Shown piece after piece: positions 1 to 11,895 of a DNA stretch of 64,000 nt (positions are counted from its first letter, which is position 1; each line of letters opens with the position of its first letter). The position numbers and the translations under genes are program-made. Source of the DNA: Bimuria novae-zelandiae CBS 107.79 (Eukaryota > Ascomycota > Dothideomycetes > Pleosporales > Didymosphaeriaceae); contig ML976801.1 of assembly GCA_010015655.1 (NCBI GenBank), positions 24,744 through 88,743 of the forward strand, in the 5' to 3' direction. The notes beneath the pieces were generated by a model. That model was given only the letters and a program-made list of their open reading frames with translations, ran no database searches and had not been told where the DNA came from.

Positions 1-3000
1 TGAGATGGAGCATGAACTCTCGTAGAAATTGCTGGCCTAGAATCAAACGATTAGCGACGTTGCTTTCGTACTAACTTGGTCAAACGAAAGGGCACAGAAG
101 AAAGGTCATACATTGATCATTGCTCTGTAGAGCCTTGGAGAAACAGTATTTGATGCAGAGCAGCTTTCCATGCTTAGCATTGGTAGGATCCTCGAAGTTA
201 TCCAGCAGCCACTTGACACCAGTTAGAAGCTCGCTCGTTCGGTACAACGCTGCTATGGTGCGTGCCGCCATGTCTCGGAGATGCCAATGCGGGCTTGACA
301 ACAGTCTCGTGACCGACTGAAGAATCGCCATTCGATGGTCTTCGGGTGGCATTGCTTGTCTCAGGATCTGCAGGGCCGGAAAGACGCCTTCTGCGCCGTG
401 TAGGTCCATAGGAGCATTCGATTCTGGGGTATCGAGCGAATCTTTCAGAGGACCCTCAGGATTGAGAAGCGCTTTGATGATCCCAACCAACGCAGGGTAG
501 TCATGGTACGAGAAGCGTGAGGTCCTCGTCGTCTCGCGCTCCTTCCAATCCTGCGCTTCATCACTACCGAGCAACCGCTCGATGAGGGCTTTGAAGAGCA
601 TGAGGCCGCAGTTACGGATGGGCCATCTGCCATGCGGTCAGCATATAACACGTGCAATTTAAAAATGATGGAACTGACATGTTGGAGTTGATGGATCTTG
701 CGGCCAGCTCTAAGCCATCTCCAATGTATGCCTCGGAAGAAACGCCAAGCTTCGATGTCATGAAGAATTCCTTTATGCAATTCAACGCGTGCACTTGAGG
801 TAACCGACTCTCTTCGATATTCGAGCTTTTTGCCGCTATAGAAGTTTCGACTGTAAGATCCTGCATCGCTTGTGGGAACAGCTTGCCGCTAGTCTGCGGC
901 TCTGAGGCTATGATGCCAGCCATGAGTGCGGGTATGCCACCAGAGCGTCGAGTGATAGCATGCGCCTGTGCTTGGATGCTCGAGAGGGTTTCCTAAGTCG
1001 TAATAAGGACAACATTTTGATTAACAGGATGACCGCTTACCTGATACCACTTCTGTGGTAAGCCTCGCAAACTTTCGTCCTCAACAGAATAGCATCGCCG
1101 GCAAAATGCTGCGAAGGTCTGCGCTACAGCTGAGAATGCCCCTCGGTGGCGTAGCTCAATGAGTTGTGTGAAGCACAATCGACCGAGCTCTTCAAACCTG
1201 ATCGGAGTGATTACATCTCGCTCTTGATTCCCGATGGGGGCTCTTGTTGCGAGCACTCTCAAAAGTGTACTGCAATCGTCAAAAAAAGTATGGAACACTG
1301 CGAGCTAACTGCATACCTGGCTTCTTTGAGACCTCTCCATGAATAACTGAGTATTTCTTTGGTATCAAGACTGATCTCTTCTTCCATGTCCTCAGGAACA
1401 TGCCCCTCGGGAGCGTCCGCCGAGAGGATGTTCTTAACAATGTCCCATGTCGTGTTGAAGTCTTCGAGAAACCGGTGATGAAAAGATTTCAGCACGTTGA
1501 AGCTATCATCATCTAGATGATCCAAGGCGCCGTAGAATCCATCGTGATCCACAATATACCTGTTGCAGTCAGTTTGACAGCACCGCAATCTTCAAAGTTC
1601 ATACCTGATGGCAGCGAAGATTCCATGGACAGGGCGACCATTGACTGCCTCAAAGAGATTGTTCTGGGCTATCCCGATGGTCTCTTGCAATTGCATTCTA
1701 AGACGATGAACAACGTCTGTCTTGGTGACAACAAGAACGTCCCCAGATTGCGGAATGTTACTAGAAGCTGGCACACATGAATAGTAAAGTGAATAGGCTC
1801 GCGCTAGTCCATCGGCATGATCCGCGCGTCCAGTGCGAAGCATGGTGGCCTCAGCGCGGTTGATGAACAGCGGCAGCATTGTCAGAGCAGTAGTCTTCTC
1901 TTTTTCTGGCATAGACTCGAAAAATATTTGCAGAATGGAGGTCGCTGTATCTCTAACGTCTTCGAAGGCATCCAGCATCATATCAAGTAGCTTTCGGATC
2001 AATGCAGTGTTTGATATTTGCAGTCCGTGGGCCCAATGTAGCTGGCCCTGGGCGCCTTTAGAGAGCAGACGATGTGGTATGCGTGGATCAAGGCCAGATT
2101 TGAGTACAACCATCAACGCTCGTAGTGCCGTTATTCGTCTTTGATAAGCTGCGTCTGGGCGAATTTCCCCCTCCAGGAAATCGATGTACCACTTAATGAA
2201 TTGTAAGGAATCTGCCAGTGGGTCTTTGAGTATGGATTGACTACCGGTCTTGGAACATGCGGATGGAAAAGGAAGACGATTCTCGGTTCTCGAAGTTGCC
2301 TTTGCAGCCGATTTTGCCAGAGTTGCTGTACTCCCACGCAAGCGGTTGAAGAGCCTTTGGATGTAGCTGATAAGCTCGCGTCGGAAATTAACGTCTGGAT
2401 CGGTGTGCAAGTGCAACAAATTTTTCTTGAGCGATTTAAAAATACCGCCGGTGATAGTTCGTGTTATGTTTGTGGAATAAACGCAGGTAAACAATCCTGC
2501 GAGCCGCACTTCACTTTTCATATGCGAGAGCCAAGCTCCAAAGATGTCATCAGTAAGAACCAGAGCATCGTGGTGAATCTCAATAGGACAGTGCAATCGG
2601 TAATCTGGACCTCCGTATCAGCAGTGTAAGTAAACGCATCGCTTGGGCCGTGCATCATGAAAACAGTGCACTAAAGTGCGACTTGACATGTACAGCTGAT
2701 AAAAAATAATGAACTTCCTCGTCAACTTTGTGCCACTTACCGACGTCCGTCACAATTCCTAGTTCTTTGCCAGTTTGTATTGAGGCAAGAAGCATTCGAA
2801 ACTCCTCAAATTCCTCCAACTCGTTAGATTCCGTATTATGGGCGGCCAAATCTTCTGGAATAGGCCCTGTGGACGCCACATGGCGAGGGAAGTGTAGGTA
2901 CGACAGAAAGTGAAAGTATTCTTCAACATTCGGCAAGAAACAGTGAGGAAAGACGTGTGTCTTGAACTCCTGCATCCGATCTGGCCATCGATAGAGGCAA

Positions 3001-3831
3001 TCAACGACCGGTTCAATCCAAATGGAAGCAATGCTCCCGTCGGAACTTGCTGCTTCTTGAGAGTATGTTCGGCGCAACTGAGCAAGAAAGTTTTTGATCA
3101 GGTGGCCAGCCGATAGAGACGTGTCATGGTGAACAACCCAAGATAAGAAAATGGCGAACAAATCTTGAACCCTCGTTCCACCAGCAGATGGCTGTGAGGT
3201 GTTGTTGAGGATTCTTGCATATACCTCCTCGAGGCTCGGGATGGTTGCAACATCTTTTTGCAGGAAATGTGCGAGGGCTTGCAATGCTGGTTTTACTTTT
3301 ATGCGATCCTGCCTTTGACATATAATGTCAACTATATTGAAGATCGTCCGGTTCTGAAGTTCGAATGCGCGTTGATTTTGATTTCGAAGGAGAATAGCAG
3401 TGAGGGTCACCAGGACCTGTCTCACGGACTTCCCTTTTGCGTTATCGGATTTCTCGAGATACATTAAGAAGGCTCTTGACCATATAGAGTCATCTAGGAT
3501 AGCTTCTTGGATGTATTGTGATTCTAGCGCTTGACATCTTTCAAGTATAGCGCAAAGCACGTTACATACGGCTGCTCGGTGCGAAGAGCTGAGCGTAGAC
3601 GATTCTGCCGTTTCCAGCAGAGGATCCAATACATCATGCAAGCTTCTAAAGCACTAGTCAGACAAGATCCGGGCACAACACGCAAAAATTCACGGACTTC
3701 GCTTCTTACTTGACACCAATTTCTGGTTCCAGAGCCGTCAGGTTTGGGAAGAAGCCCACTATATCTCTCGATATATTTCTGAGCGTTTGTTCCGGAACGG
3801 GTATCTCTTCCGAAAATGTCGGTCCTGCCAT
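1..3831 (-). CDS. TRM732: TRM732/THADA-like tRNA methylation cofactor (DUF2428), C terminus beyond window
   Basis: In yeast this family partners the Trm7 methyltransferase for 2'-O-methylation of tRNA position 32. The start at 3831 opens MAGPTFSEEI. Exons deduced: 3710-3831, 2672-3645, 1605-2610, 1317-1559, 1041-1269, 679-992, 112-626 and 1-36 (continues off the window). All seven introns have GT-AG ends and the phases agree throughout. The most diagnostic stretch is near 950-900, HAITRRSGGIPALMAG, the DUF2428 signature, followed by WPIRNCGLMLFKAL and an SYHDYPAL segment. About 1,150 residues are inside the window; the rest looks like alpha-solenoid. The donor of the second intron (GTGCAC at 2671) and its GAG acceptor are weak, and were chosen because they restore HFSPDYRLHCP. 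It diverges from the gene starting at 4708. Family assignment is firm; the gene symbol follows the yeast name. Confidence 0.85.
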
Positions 3832-4707
3832 AATGAGCGTTGGCTTGCACAGACGAAGACGAGCGCTGGGTGCTGTCGCGCCCAAAGTGCTCGAAAAAGA
3901 ATGTGGGACGCTAGCCGAATTGAGTGATGACTAAGACGATAGACCTCCATGACGACGCTCAGTCCAGTCTCCGTTCCACATTCGCCGACTACGATGTGAT
4001 ATAGTCCAACTTATACTCTAAGTTTATTCTATCTGTTGAAAACCTATTAGCGGTGGCGCAAGTGCTGGGCGGACTTCGAGCGGAATTTTCTGGGAAGTGC
4101 GCATCCCGCAATGCAACCCAGCATTGATAGCGCATGGGAAATTTTGGTCAGGTAATAGTGTTCGGGGCGGCTATTTGATTCATTTGGTAAGCCCGGCCGG
4201 TCGATTCATACGTGCTGAAGCGTTTGCCTTGGGGACGTGGGTGCCCGTCGGCCACTCTCAAAAATACGTTACACGCACGTGCGTTTCCTCAAAAAGATCG
4301 ATAGTATTAAGGTCATGCACGAATAGAGAGCGAGATTACATTTGGCTATTCGAAAATCAAAGTTAAACAGCGGTATATCAAAAAGCCAGGCCGCCCCCAT
4401 CGCCCGTTTGCAACATGGACCAGCAGCACACCGCACAAAGCCGGCACCTGAGCGCGCGGCCACGGGCATTGCGGGCTGATTGTAGCATATTTCGACTACA
4501 AACGCTCTTCTTGGTCTGATTGGAGAGAGGTATCGGCCAAGAGAAAGACCTTATTTACTCCACTCGAAACATACTTTCGCATTGGACGGAGAAGCACACA
4601 CACGCATCGCCGAAGCGGCCGACGACCAGGCCCCCTGTAGTCAAATTTTTTGTAATTGGCACTGTACAGCATTAGTTGGTTGAGGTTACGTACGAGTCCT
4701 GGTCTTC
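3832..4707. other. Divergent intergenic region between TRM732 and the 4708 gene
   Basis: About 0.88 kb with no convincing coding potential. It presumably holds both promoters. The only conspicuous element is the 12-base palindrome at 4273-4284. Confidence 0.6.
4273..4284. promoter_or_regulatory. Perfect palindrome with CACGTG core
   Basis: ACGCACGTGCGT equals its own reverse complement and has the CACGTG core bound by bHLH factors such as fungal Cbf1 or SREBP types. It sits between two divergent genes, 442 bases from one start codon and 424 from the other. Function is inferred from motif and position only. Confidence 0.4.
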
Positions 4708-7700
4708 ATGACGGACGCAGGTGACATGAGCACAAACGGACCTGTAGTAGCCACACGTGGTAGTGATGGGAATGCGCCTGCGCCAGGATATCCACGGAGC
4801 GCTGCTATATGTTCTTCAGAGACGCTTTTCGGCTCTGGATCAGTATATAACGCTGTTAAAAATCACCGACATCAGAGACGACTTCCATCTCCAGGATATC
4901 TTTGGTCAGAAAGCGAAGAGGTAATTTTTTGTTTACAGTGCTGCCTTTTGCCTGTACCTCCATGTCAATAAGTTGGCGAATAAAGTTCCTCAATCTTGCT
5001 CACAAATTCCAGGCAAGTGACGAAGACTCTTTCCAGGAAGAACCACATGCATCCCACGAGTTCCCCGCGTAAACAGACGGCTACCACCTGAACCATTCCT
5101 CAACAAGACGTGAATCCTCTGGTGCTTTGGGACTCCCGCACTCACTTGGCGTAGTGGAGGAATCTTTCACTTCCCGACGAGAGCCCTCACCCACAAGGAT
5201 GGATAAGGTAGCTCAGCTTATCGGGTACCCCGAAAGTGATTTCGAGGAAGAGTCGGACCAAGAGTTACAGTCCCCAAGATTCCACACCTCTCACAACAGA
5301 TATCACTCACCTACTCCGCACATCGCGTTTGTCCCCCAGTCCACATCAACTGTGACCCCACGTGGGGGCTCCACTGCTCGGAAACCTACCGTCAAGATGG
5401 GCGGTTGCAGAAATCCAAAGCGTACGTAATATATCATATGAACTATTCAGGATAAATTGTTTCATGCCTGATGACTTATATCACCATGCTTAGAAGGTCC
5501 TTTTTCTCAGTCTTCATCGGACGAAGGCAATGACTCGTCCGACATTGAAGACAGCGAGGCATCCGACAATGACGACGATGATGAATCAACACGAACACCA
5601 CCGCGGACGTTGCAGCAAGTTCCCTCGCAAGCATCACGGCAAGCATCATCTCAAGCATCCCGTCAGACCCCACTGCAATCACCATCACTGACACAGCTAC
5701 AAAGACCGGCTCCGGCATCATCGCAAGCCATATCTCGGAACAAGATCAGATTTGCTCGCATTCAGCAAGCAATCGCCAAGAACAACCCTGCGAAGGCTGC
5801 ACATGAAACCAAGAAAATGTTGAACGACAGCGCCGTTGTATCCCAACCTAGGCAACCAGCAAGTGTGGTTAATTCCACAAGCTCCAGCTCACAGTTGAGC
5901 CAGCAGCATTCGAACAGAAAATCTGAAGCGGAATTCGAGGGTGATATCTCTCAGCGACATGCGACCAAGCAGACTCCTCAAGCTCGACCACTTTCGCAAA
6001 TGCAAAAACTACGTGGGAATGTGCAGAAAACCGATGCAAAGAAGTCGTCGTCGATACAGGGATCAGTCAATGACTCTCTCCAGAGGCCACCCAACCGTCT
6101 GAACCAGAATGGATCCGCTCCAGCGTCAGCAAGACCTGGGGCGCCCGGAACGGACATAAACGCTGGAGTTTTCAACAAGAAGCGACCCATGCCGACCTCT
6201 TTGGCAACCGGCGGTCTCAAGAATACAATGTCTGGTGTGAATCTTACGGAGCCGAGTCCTTTGGGCGGCACCTTAAGCGCTGGAATTAGTCAGAAGCATC
6301 GCCCTCAACCAAATTCCCCAGGGACTGACAAGAGGCCTCTGGGTGACACGAATCAGAGGCCATCCGTGCACGCGACGACGTTTTTTAAGAATGCAAGGCA
6401 AGGCTCTGTTAGCAGTCAGAGACTGCCCCTCGAAGCATCAGGTTCGGCGGGAACTTCTGTGTCCTCAGCCAAGACTAACAATGGACATCATCGACCACCC
6501 ACAGCGGTGGCTACTCGGCCGGGTACGCTTTCTGAGAAGGCTCGAACAGAATCGGACAAGTCTACAAAGGCAATCGGCCGTACCACGATGTCATCAACAG
6601 CTTCGAGCAAGCCTCAGGGTGCTACTGCCAAGCTTCCCACCTCAAATGGGCCGGTGCAGAACAAGGGACCTACTCTAATAACCGAAAAGCCTTCATTGTT
6701 CCCGCCAGTGGCCAAGAAGACACCCGTACCGACCACTCGACCAGGCACGTCAGCTGCTCACTTGAATCCAAGGACTGCTACTCGAGCACAAGAAGGAAGA
6801 GATACGGCGCAGAAAGCAACGCCTACTCCGCAAGGTCTTGTTACCGCAAACAATTCTGCTGAGAAAGGCCCCCAGAATAGGAGTACTGCAAATGATGTCA
6901 AAAAGTCAACTTCATCCTCTACGGCACCCAAGCCACCTACAAAGCCGCGCGGTTCATCTGCCCTGGACAGTCTTTTGACGGAAGTCGCTACTGGTAGTAG
7001 CACTGACCGCGTGTCGGCTGAGCATCGTGGCACGGCTACCACCAGGATTTCAGCTGCGACCCTCGCGTCCCCGACGATTATCTCAGCGCCTTCAAAAAGC
7101 CCTACAGCCACAGATCTTCCGACAAAGGCGGAAACACCTTCCTCTACTAGGGTCATTCCTGGCTCGTGGCCTTCGAGTGCGCAGTCTCGTCCCATGGGTA
7201 CGAGGTTGCAGGCAGAGCAAGGCTTACCAGCGGAGAGTGACACTAGAAAGTCTCCTCTCCTTCAAGCCACAGCAAAGTCTTCCTTGCAGGCCTCTACTGT
7301 ATCGCCCAAATCAACACCCACCAAGCAACCCAACGCATCAATATCAGCTATCACTCTAGCTCTTGCAACAGCGCAGGAAACTCCTAGAACGCATGTCAGG
7401 AAGCCTAGTGGCCCCACAGAGGACAATTTTGATATCTTCATACCCCCGCTCCCAGGAGCACCGGCGTCTACGGGTGGGGAGAAGGTAGGTACCAAGACGA
7501 ATGCTGCCCCTAGCGTGCGCGAGCAGACCTTAGAGTCTTCCGAGAATCCTGTTTCAATTCAGCGTCATCCGGTCAACGACACGAAGAGGAGTTCTTCGGA
7601 CGCTCCAACAGGCAAACCCGAAGCAGCTTCCGTGGAGAACCCCGAGGAACTAGGTGAGACTGACAAGGCCCTTCGAACTGGGCATGATGATCAGCGTGAA

Positions 7701-9365
7701 TCCGCGGTCCCTTCAATGGGTCAGAGTGGCGGCCTGACCACGCAGGCGGTCTCAGTTCTCCCAAAGCGACACCCTCCTGTAGACAGCATCCAGTCCACGA
7801 CCAACAAGAATGGAGTGACTACGCCATCTTTTATGAAACAGAAGACAGCTACCTCGACAGGCCCAGACCGGACTGATGAGCGTGTTCCAGCTGACAACAG
7901 TGGTACGGTTGCACCTGAATCAAGGGAGAAGGCTCGTGTCACTATACTGGTTCCTCATCAACAAGGGAAGAGCTTCTCCGCCGGCCGCTCCCAGGTCATT
8001 TTGAATGATAGACCAACTTCTGCTTCAATAGGCACAACGGACGTGCCAGCGCCTGCTTCAGCGCCTTCCACTGGGCAAAAAGCCCGCACCACTATCCCTA
8101 GAAACGTCGCCAGGTTTCCGAAAAGGCCCTTGGAAGCGACGAACGCAACCAAAGTAAACGAGGTGAGTCCCTATAATCGACATTTCCCAAAAAGAATGGA
8201 TCAAAATCTGACCTATTAGACTGTCTCCGAGAAGGTCGGTATTCCCACGCCGCAGCCTACTGTTACAACCGAAGAGCTACCCGAGATCATCCTGCAGGAC
8301 CGGCCGACCTTTAGTCCGCCTCCAGAACCATACTTTGAGTATCGTATCAAGCAAAAGGTTTGGCTAGAGTCGGGGAGCGAGCAGGGTGCCGCGGTCATGA
8401 CAATGGGATTCTCGTCTACTGTGCTTGAGACGGCGAACAGGCACGCCGAGGAGGTCTTCACGCAGACTAAGCATCAGTATCTGTCTTCTTTCCCGGTTCA
8501 GCATCAACGATCGTCAAGCTCGCATAATGACGATGGATGCCTAGAGCTTGTGGGCGAACTGGCTTCAATCGGCTGGCCTGTAAAGCAGGTGAATCTAAAG
8601 ATTTGGGTGGAGCGCGGCATAGGTGAGTTCATCCATCCTACCGACGGCACTTCTGAACTTACATATCCTTCTCTAGTGCCATCAGAGGTGGTAGCTTTCC
8701 ATCCGCCAGCGCAGTTCACGCCATTCCTTAGCAAAACGCTATACATCCTACGTCTCTACAAGCTCATCGACCTCCCAAGCGCTCCGCAGGATGACTCAGA
8801 GAACGAAGACGACAGCGCCGACGAAGCTGAGAGCGGGGCTGAAGAGGAAGCCGACGGAAGCGACGAAGCCTCCGATGCCTGTTCGGTCGACGACTCTTCC
8901 GACGACTCAGAAGACGAGTCGGCAGCCGAATCAGACTCTGATCCCGACAAAGGCAAGCACAACAAGAAGCGGCGCGCAAAGGAGGAGCTCGAAGGCTCGT
9001 CTCCGCCAAAGCGGCGCAAGACTGCACCCTCTTCGCCTCGACCGAAGCGGAAGAAGACCAAAGCGGCGCCAGCGAGCCACTCCACCCGTCATCATCACCA
9101 GGTGCCTTGCCCTGAGATCTACACCACGCTTTTCGGCGCCAATAACGCTGCGTGCGAGCTGCAGACCAGGATGATGCATGAGACGCCGCTGGGCAACGAG
9201 TGGCAGGCCAACAACGCTGCAAACCTGCGAAGGAAGATGATGGCGCTGCAAGGGAAGGAGGGCAAGGAAGGGTATTGGCGCAGTGAGTTCAACGTGGGGC
9301 TCGGGATCAACAAGTTCGAGTTGGTGGTTGAGCAGGTGAGTGTGAGTGGGCCGAGAAACGTGTGA
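4708..9365 (+). CDS. Long Ser/Thr/Pro-rich protein with conserved-looking C-terminal part, function unknown
   Basis: Model: exons 4708-4920, 5013-5068, 5108-5421, 5494-8162, 8220-8622 and 8677-9365, giving about 1,447 residues with consistent phase. The 39-nt intron at 5069-5107 is unusually short, so the true start may instead be ATG 5127 or 5199. The 54-nt stretch 8623-8676 has a GTGAGT donor and CTCTAG acceptor but no stop, so it may be retained. The protein begins acidic, then has about 850 residues of low-complexity Ser/Thr/Gln/Pro sequence. After that comes a globular-looking segment (8290-8770), an Asp/Glu/Ser-rich acid tract, basic KKRRAK and KRKKTK clusters resembling nuclear localisation signals, and a final folded-looking part. 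A nuclear scaffold or chromatin role is a guess from composition. No domain recognised. Confidence 0.7.
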
Positions 9366-10190
9366 TGAGTATTGTTTTCCGCGGTACATGTCTGCGGGAT
9401 GGCTCGCGTGGCATGAAGACCCTTGGTGCATGCACACCTCCACGGCTTTTTGGGGGCAATATCATTTTGGATTGTGGTTGTGGGTTTGGCTTCGGTCCCG
9501 AGGTGGAGCTGTTGCGTGGTTCGGCATTTTCGGCAAATTCATGGTCCACCTCTCCCACGGGTCAGGGCACGTGCTCGTATCTCTCGGGTGACTCGTTTGA
9601 GGGCGATACTGGAGCATGACGGTAGGCTTATCGATACAATCCCCCTCTAAAGTCTTACTGTACTTTTTCTTAAGATAACAATAGCATTTTCCCCGTCGAG
9701 CTGATGTATAGTAAGTGTGTCCACGAGCTGCGCCTAGGCGTGGCTGAAGTGGCTGAGGACATTGCAGGCGTCGCATCAACATTCGTCCGAAGCCGCATCG
9801 TGTAGAAACGGTGCCTCCACGCATGGGAACGGCACGCCATATGAGTGATCACGTAAAATTGCGGCGCGAATAAGGGTCTTTTGACAGGGCAGGCATTAAC
9901 TAGGCCTGGAAAGGAGGCCGTCTCGCAAGCACAACCGTATGTTCTTATCACTGCACTGTTGCCCCCCCCGCGCGCTAACGGCGAGACGATCATTGGGCAG
10001 GTAGGCATCTGTGCTTTGCAACTCTCCAGGGCTCAAGCTACCTTCAACGCTTCACTTCAATAGGCAACGAGACGTCCGTAGAATATGGCCGAGGCACTGA
10101 AGATTAGACAATATTTGCGGGGGTGTTTGGGAACGTATACCATTATGAAGAGTCTACATAAGAATGCTTGGACTGCCAGATAAGAACTAA
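9366..10190. other. Intergenic, no gene seen
   Basis: About 0.8 kb after the long protein. Short open frames occur on both strands but none has a plausible start, splice sites or recognisable sequence. Confidence 0.5.
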
Positions 10191-10194
10191 TACT

Positions 10195-11182
10195 TAACAG
10201 CTCTTTTTCCAGTATACTCAACTTGATAGCGGCACGAACGCGAGAACGGTCATCATCAAGACCGCACCGATAAAATGCCTTAACAATGAACGAGAGATAT
10301 TGAACATGTTTCAGAATTACCCACATATTCGACCAAGCTTGATCAAACTGAAGAACCTCCAGCTCTAGTGTTGAAGTACCTTTAGGAACTTGCTTAATGC
10401 GTCGAACATGAGAAGGTTAGAAAGGCCGGAGATTAAGTTCGTTGCCAGAGGAGTCCTCGAAGCAATGAGCGTCTTCCACGAAGCAGGTTATGTGCGTACA
10501 GGTCAGATTAGGAGAATTGCACCTTCGAGAGAGGATCACACGTAACCGACTAATTCGCAGATGTCAAGCCTGACAACATCCTCGTCAACTATGGCGATGA
10601 GACGAATCGGTTTAGCGAAGTAGACCGGGGTGACTGCGCAGGCGCGTACCGTGTTGACCCAAATGCCGATCCGTTCGAGGAGGGTCACGTCATTGGCGCA
10701 GCGATTTTTCGCAGTCCTGAAGCAAACCTCTAACTCCGCTGGGGGACTGCTACGGATGTTTGGTCTTTTGGTGCTACGGTAAGTTTCTCCAATGATCTGC
10801 TGCGCTCGACTGCCATCTGTAAGACTGATCAATGTGATTACAGCTTATAAGTCTTATATGGGGTCAAGACTGGCATATCGTTATACCTAAGGGTTACTCG
10901 GTGGATGACCCGGATTATCCCACCCAGGTGCTGCTCAAGCAAGCATCTATATTCGGTCCCTTTCCTCGCAGTTATATTGACATTGCCGATGAAGAGAGAC
11001 AGGGTATCATTGCGGTCGTTGATGACTATATCAATGAGAACGGTTTGCAGAAACCTTTCTCGATGGCTGAGGATCCGGAACTTAGCGTGGAGGACAGAAA
11101 TTTCATCTGCAAGATCATCAGGATGGACCCGAGGGATAGGCCCACGACGAGGGAATTGTTGCAGGACCCGTGGTTTAAGTAA
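10195..11182 (+). pseudogene. Decayed serine/threonine protein kinase gene
   Basis: Kinase subdomains can be read in order: a VIIKTA segment (subdomain II lysine), ERPEIKFVARGVLEAM, the catalytic loop TDVKPDN, a DVWSFGA segment (subdomain IX) and a C-terminal RPTTRELLQDPWF. Introns at 10502-10560 and 10779-10843 are still well formed. Damage: an in-frame TAA at 10731-10733 just before LRWGTATDVWSFG, a frame change near 10330-10350 and an opposite change near 10383 that restores the original frame. The HRD region reads YVRTD. The TAA would be CAA before a C-to-T change at a CpA site, as expected of repeat-induced point mutation. The N-terminal part upstream of 10213 could not be traced. A sequencing error could explain one of these defects but hardly all three. 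Confidence 0.8.
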
Positions 11183-11895
11183 ACTCTTGCAAAAGCCGTA
11201 TCATAAATGTACCTAGCTGTTAAGTAGCTATATAGCAGCTTGATTCTTAGTTAGGAAAAAGGCTATAAAAAGTCCTTGCGGCGTTGAGCAGCGGTCTAAA
11301 CGGGATGCTCGGATGAACGGACAAGAACAGGCACGAGCGCACCAACCTTTGGGCGCAAGACCGATCAAGGAGAAGAAACAACGGCAATGCTTGCGAGAGG
11401 CCATACCGCCTGGACAGCGGCATTCTGCGGATGACCCGAAACGGAGGCGGACGCGTCGGGATCCTGACGGTAGAATTGCACGCGTATTGCGCATACGAAA
11501 TGAGGGTCTTATCGTAAACGAGAAGGCTCGCAAACCCGCGCCCGGATCGGACGCAGGGGCGCGACGCTTATTGCACCGGTGGCGGCGCGGACGCTCTAGC
11601 TGGGGCGCTCCACACGATAGCGGTTAGTGTGATTCAAAGGGGCTGTGTGGTCCCGCGCATTTCCAGCTGTTGTCCCACCGCTACGCTAGTTGCCAGATGC
11701 TCGGCTCATCGCGTCTGCCATATTACACGTGTGTCGCTGCACCCTCAGCTGCGCTCTTTTCAAATTGATCCCATGACTGCTACACCATCACCTGCACCCA
11801 TCTGACCACGCTCTAAACTACTTCCCCAGATATCTGCACGTTCGCGCTGCCTTATGGAAAGAGGTCCAACGCTGCACCAACGCACGACCCCCTAA
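11183..11895. other. Intergenic; promoter side of GT69 gene
   Basis: No coding sequence supported. The last 200 bases are C/T-rich, as expected for a fungal 5' leader. A GC-rich open frame at 11313-11627 lacks any familiar feature. Confidence 0.5.

Noticed and set aside
3759..3950. Alternative start MEVYRLSHH for the TRM732 gene
   Set aside because: Its frame ends before the first conserved block and does not match the phase of exon 2, while the start at 3831 does.
8623..8676. Whether this stretch is coding
   Set aside because: It is open in frame (54 nt), but donor, branch point and acceptor are all canonical; treated as intron, with the doubt recorded in the gene entry.
9346..9591. Trp/Gly-rich frame after the long protein, next to a GTGAGT
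   Set aside because: Considered as a last exon, but no in-phase acceptor joins it and the stop at 9363-9365 is a natural end.
11313..11627. 104-codon GC-rich frame
   Set aside because: GC-rich DNA lacks stops by chance; composition (Arg/Gly/Pro) is typical of a shadow frame.
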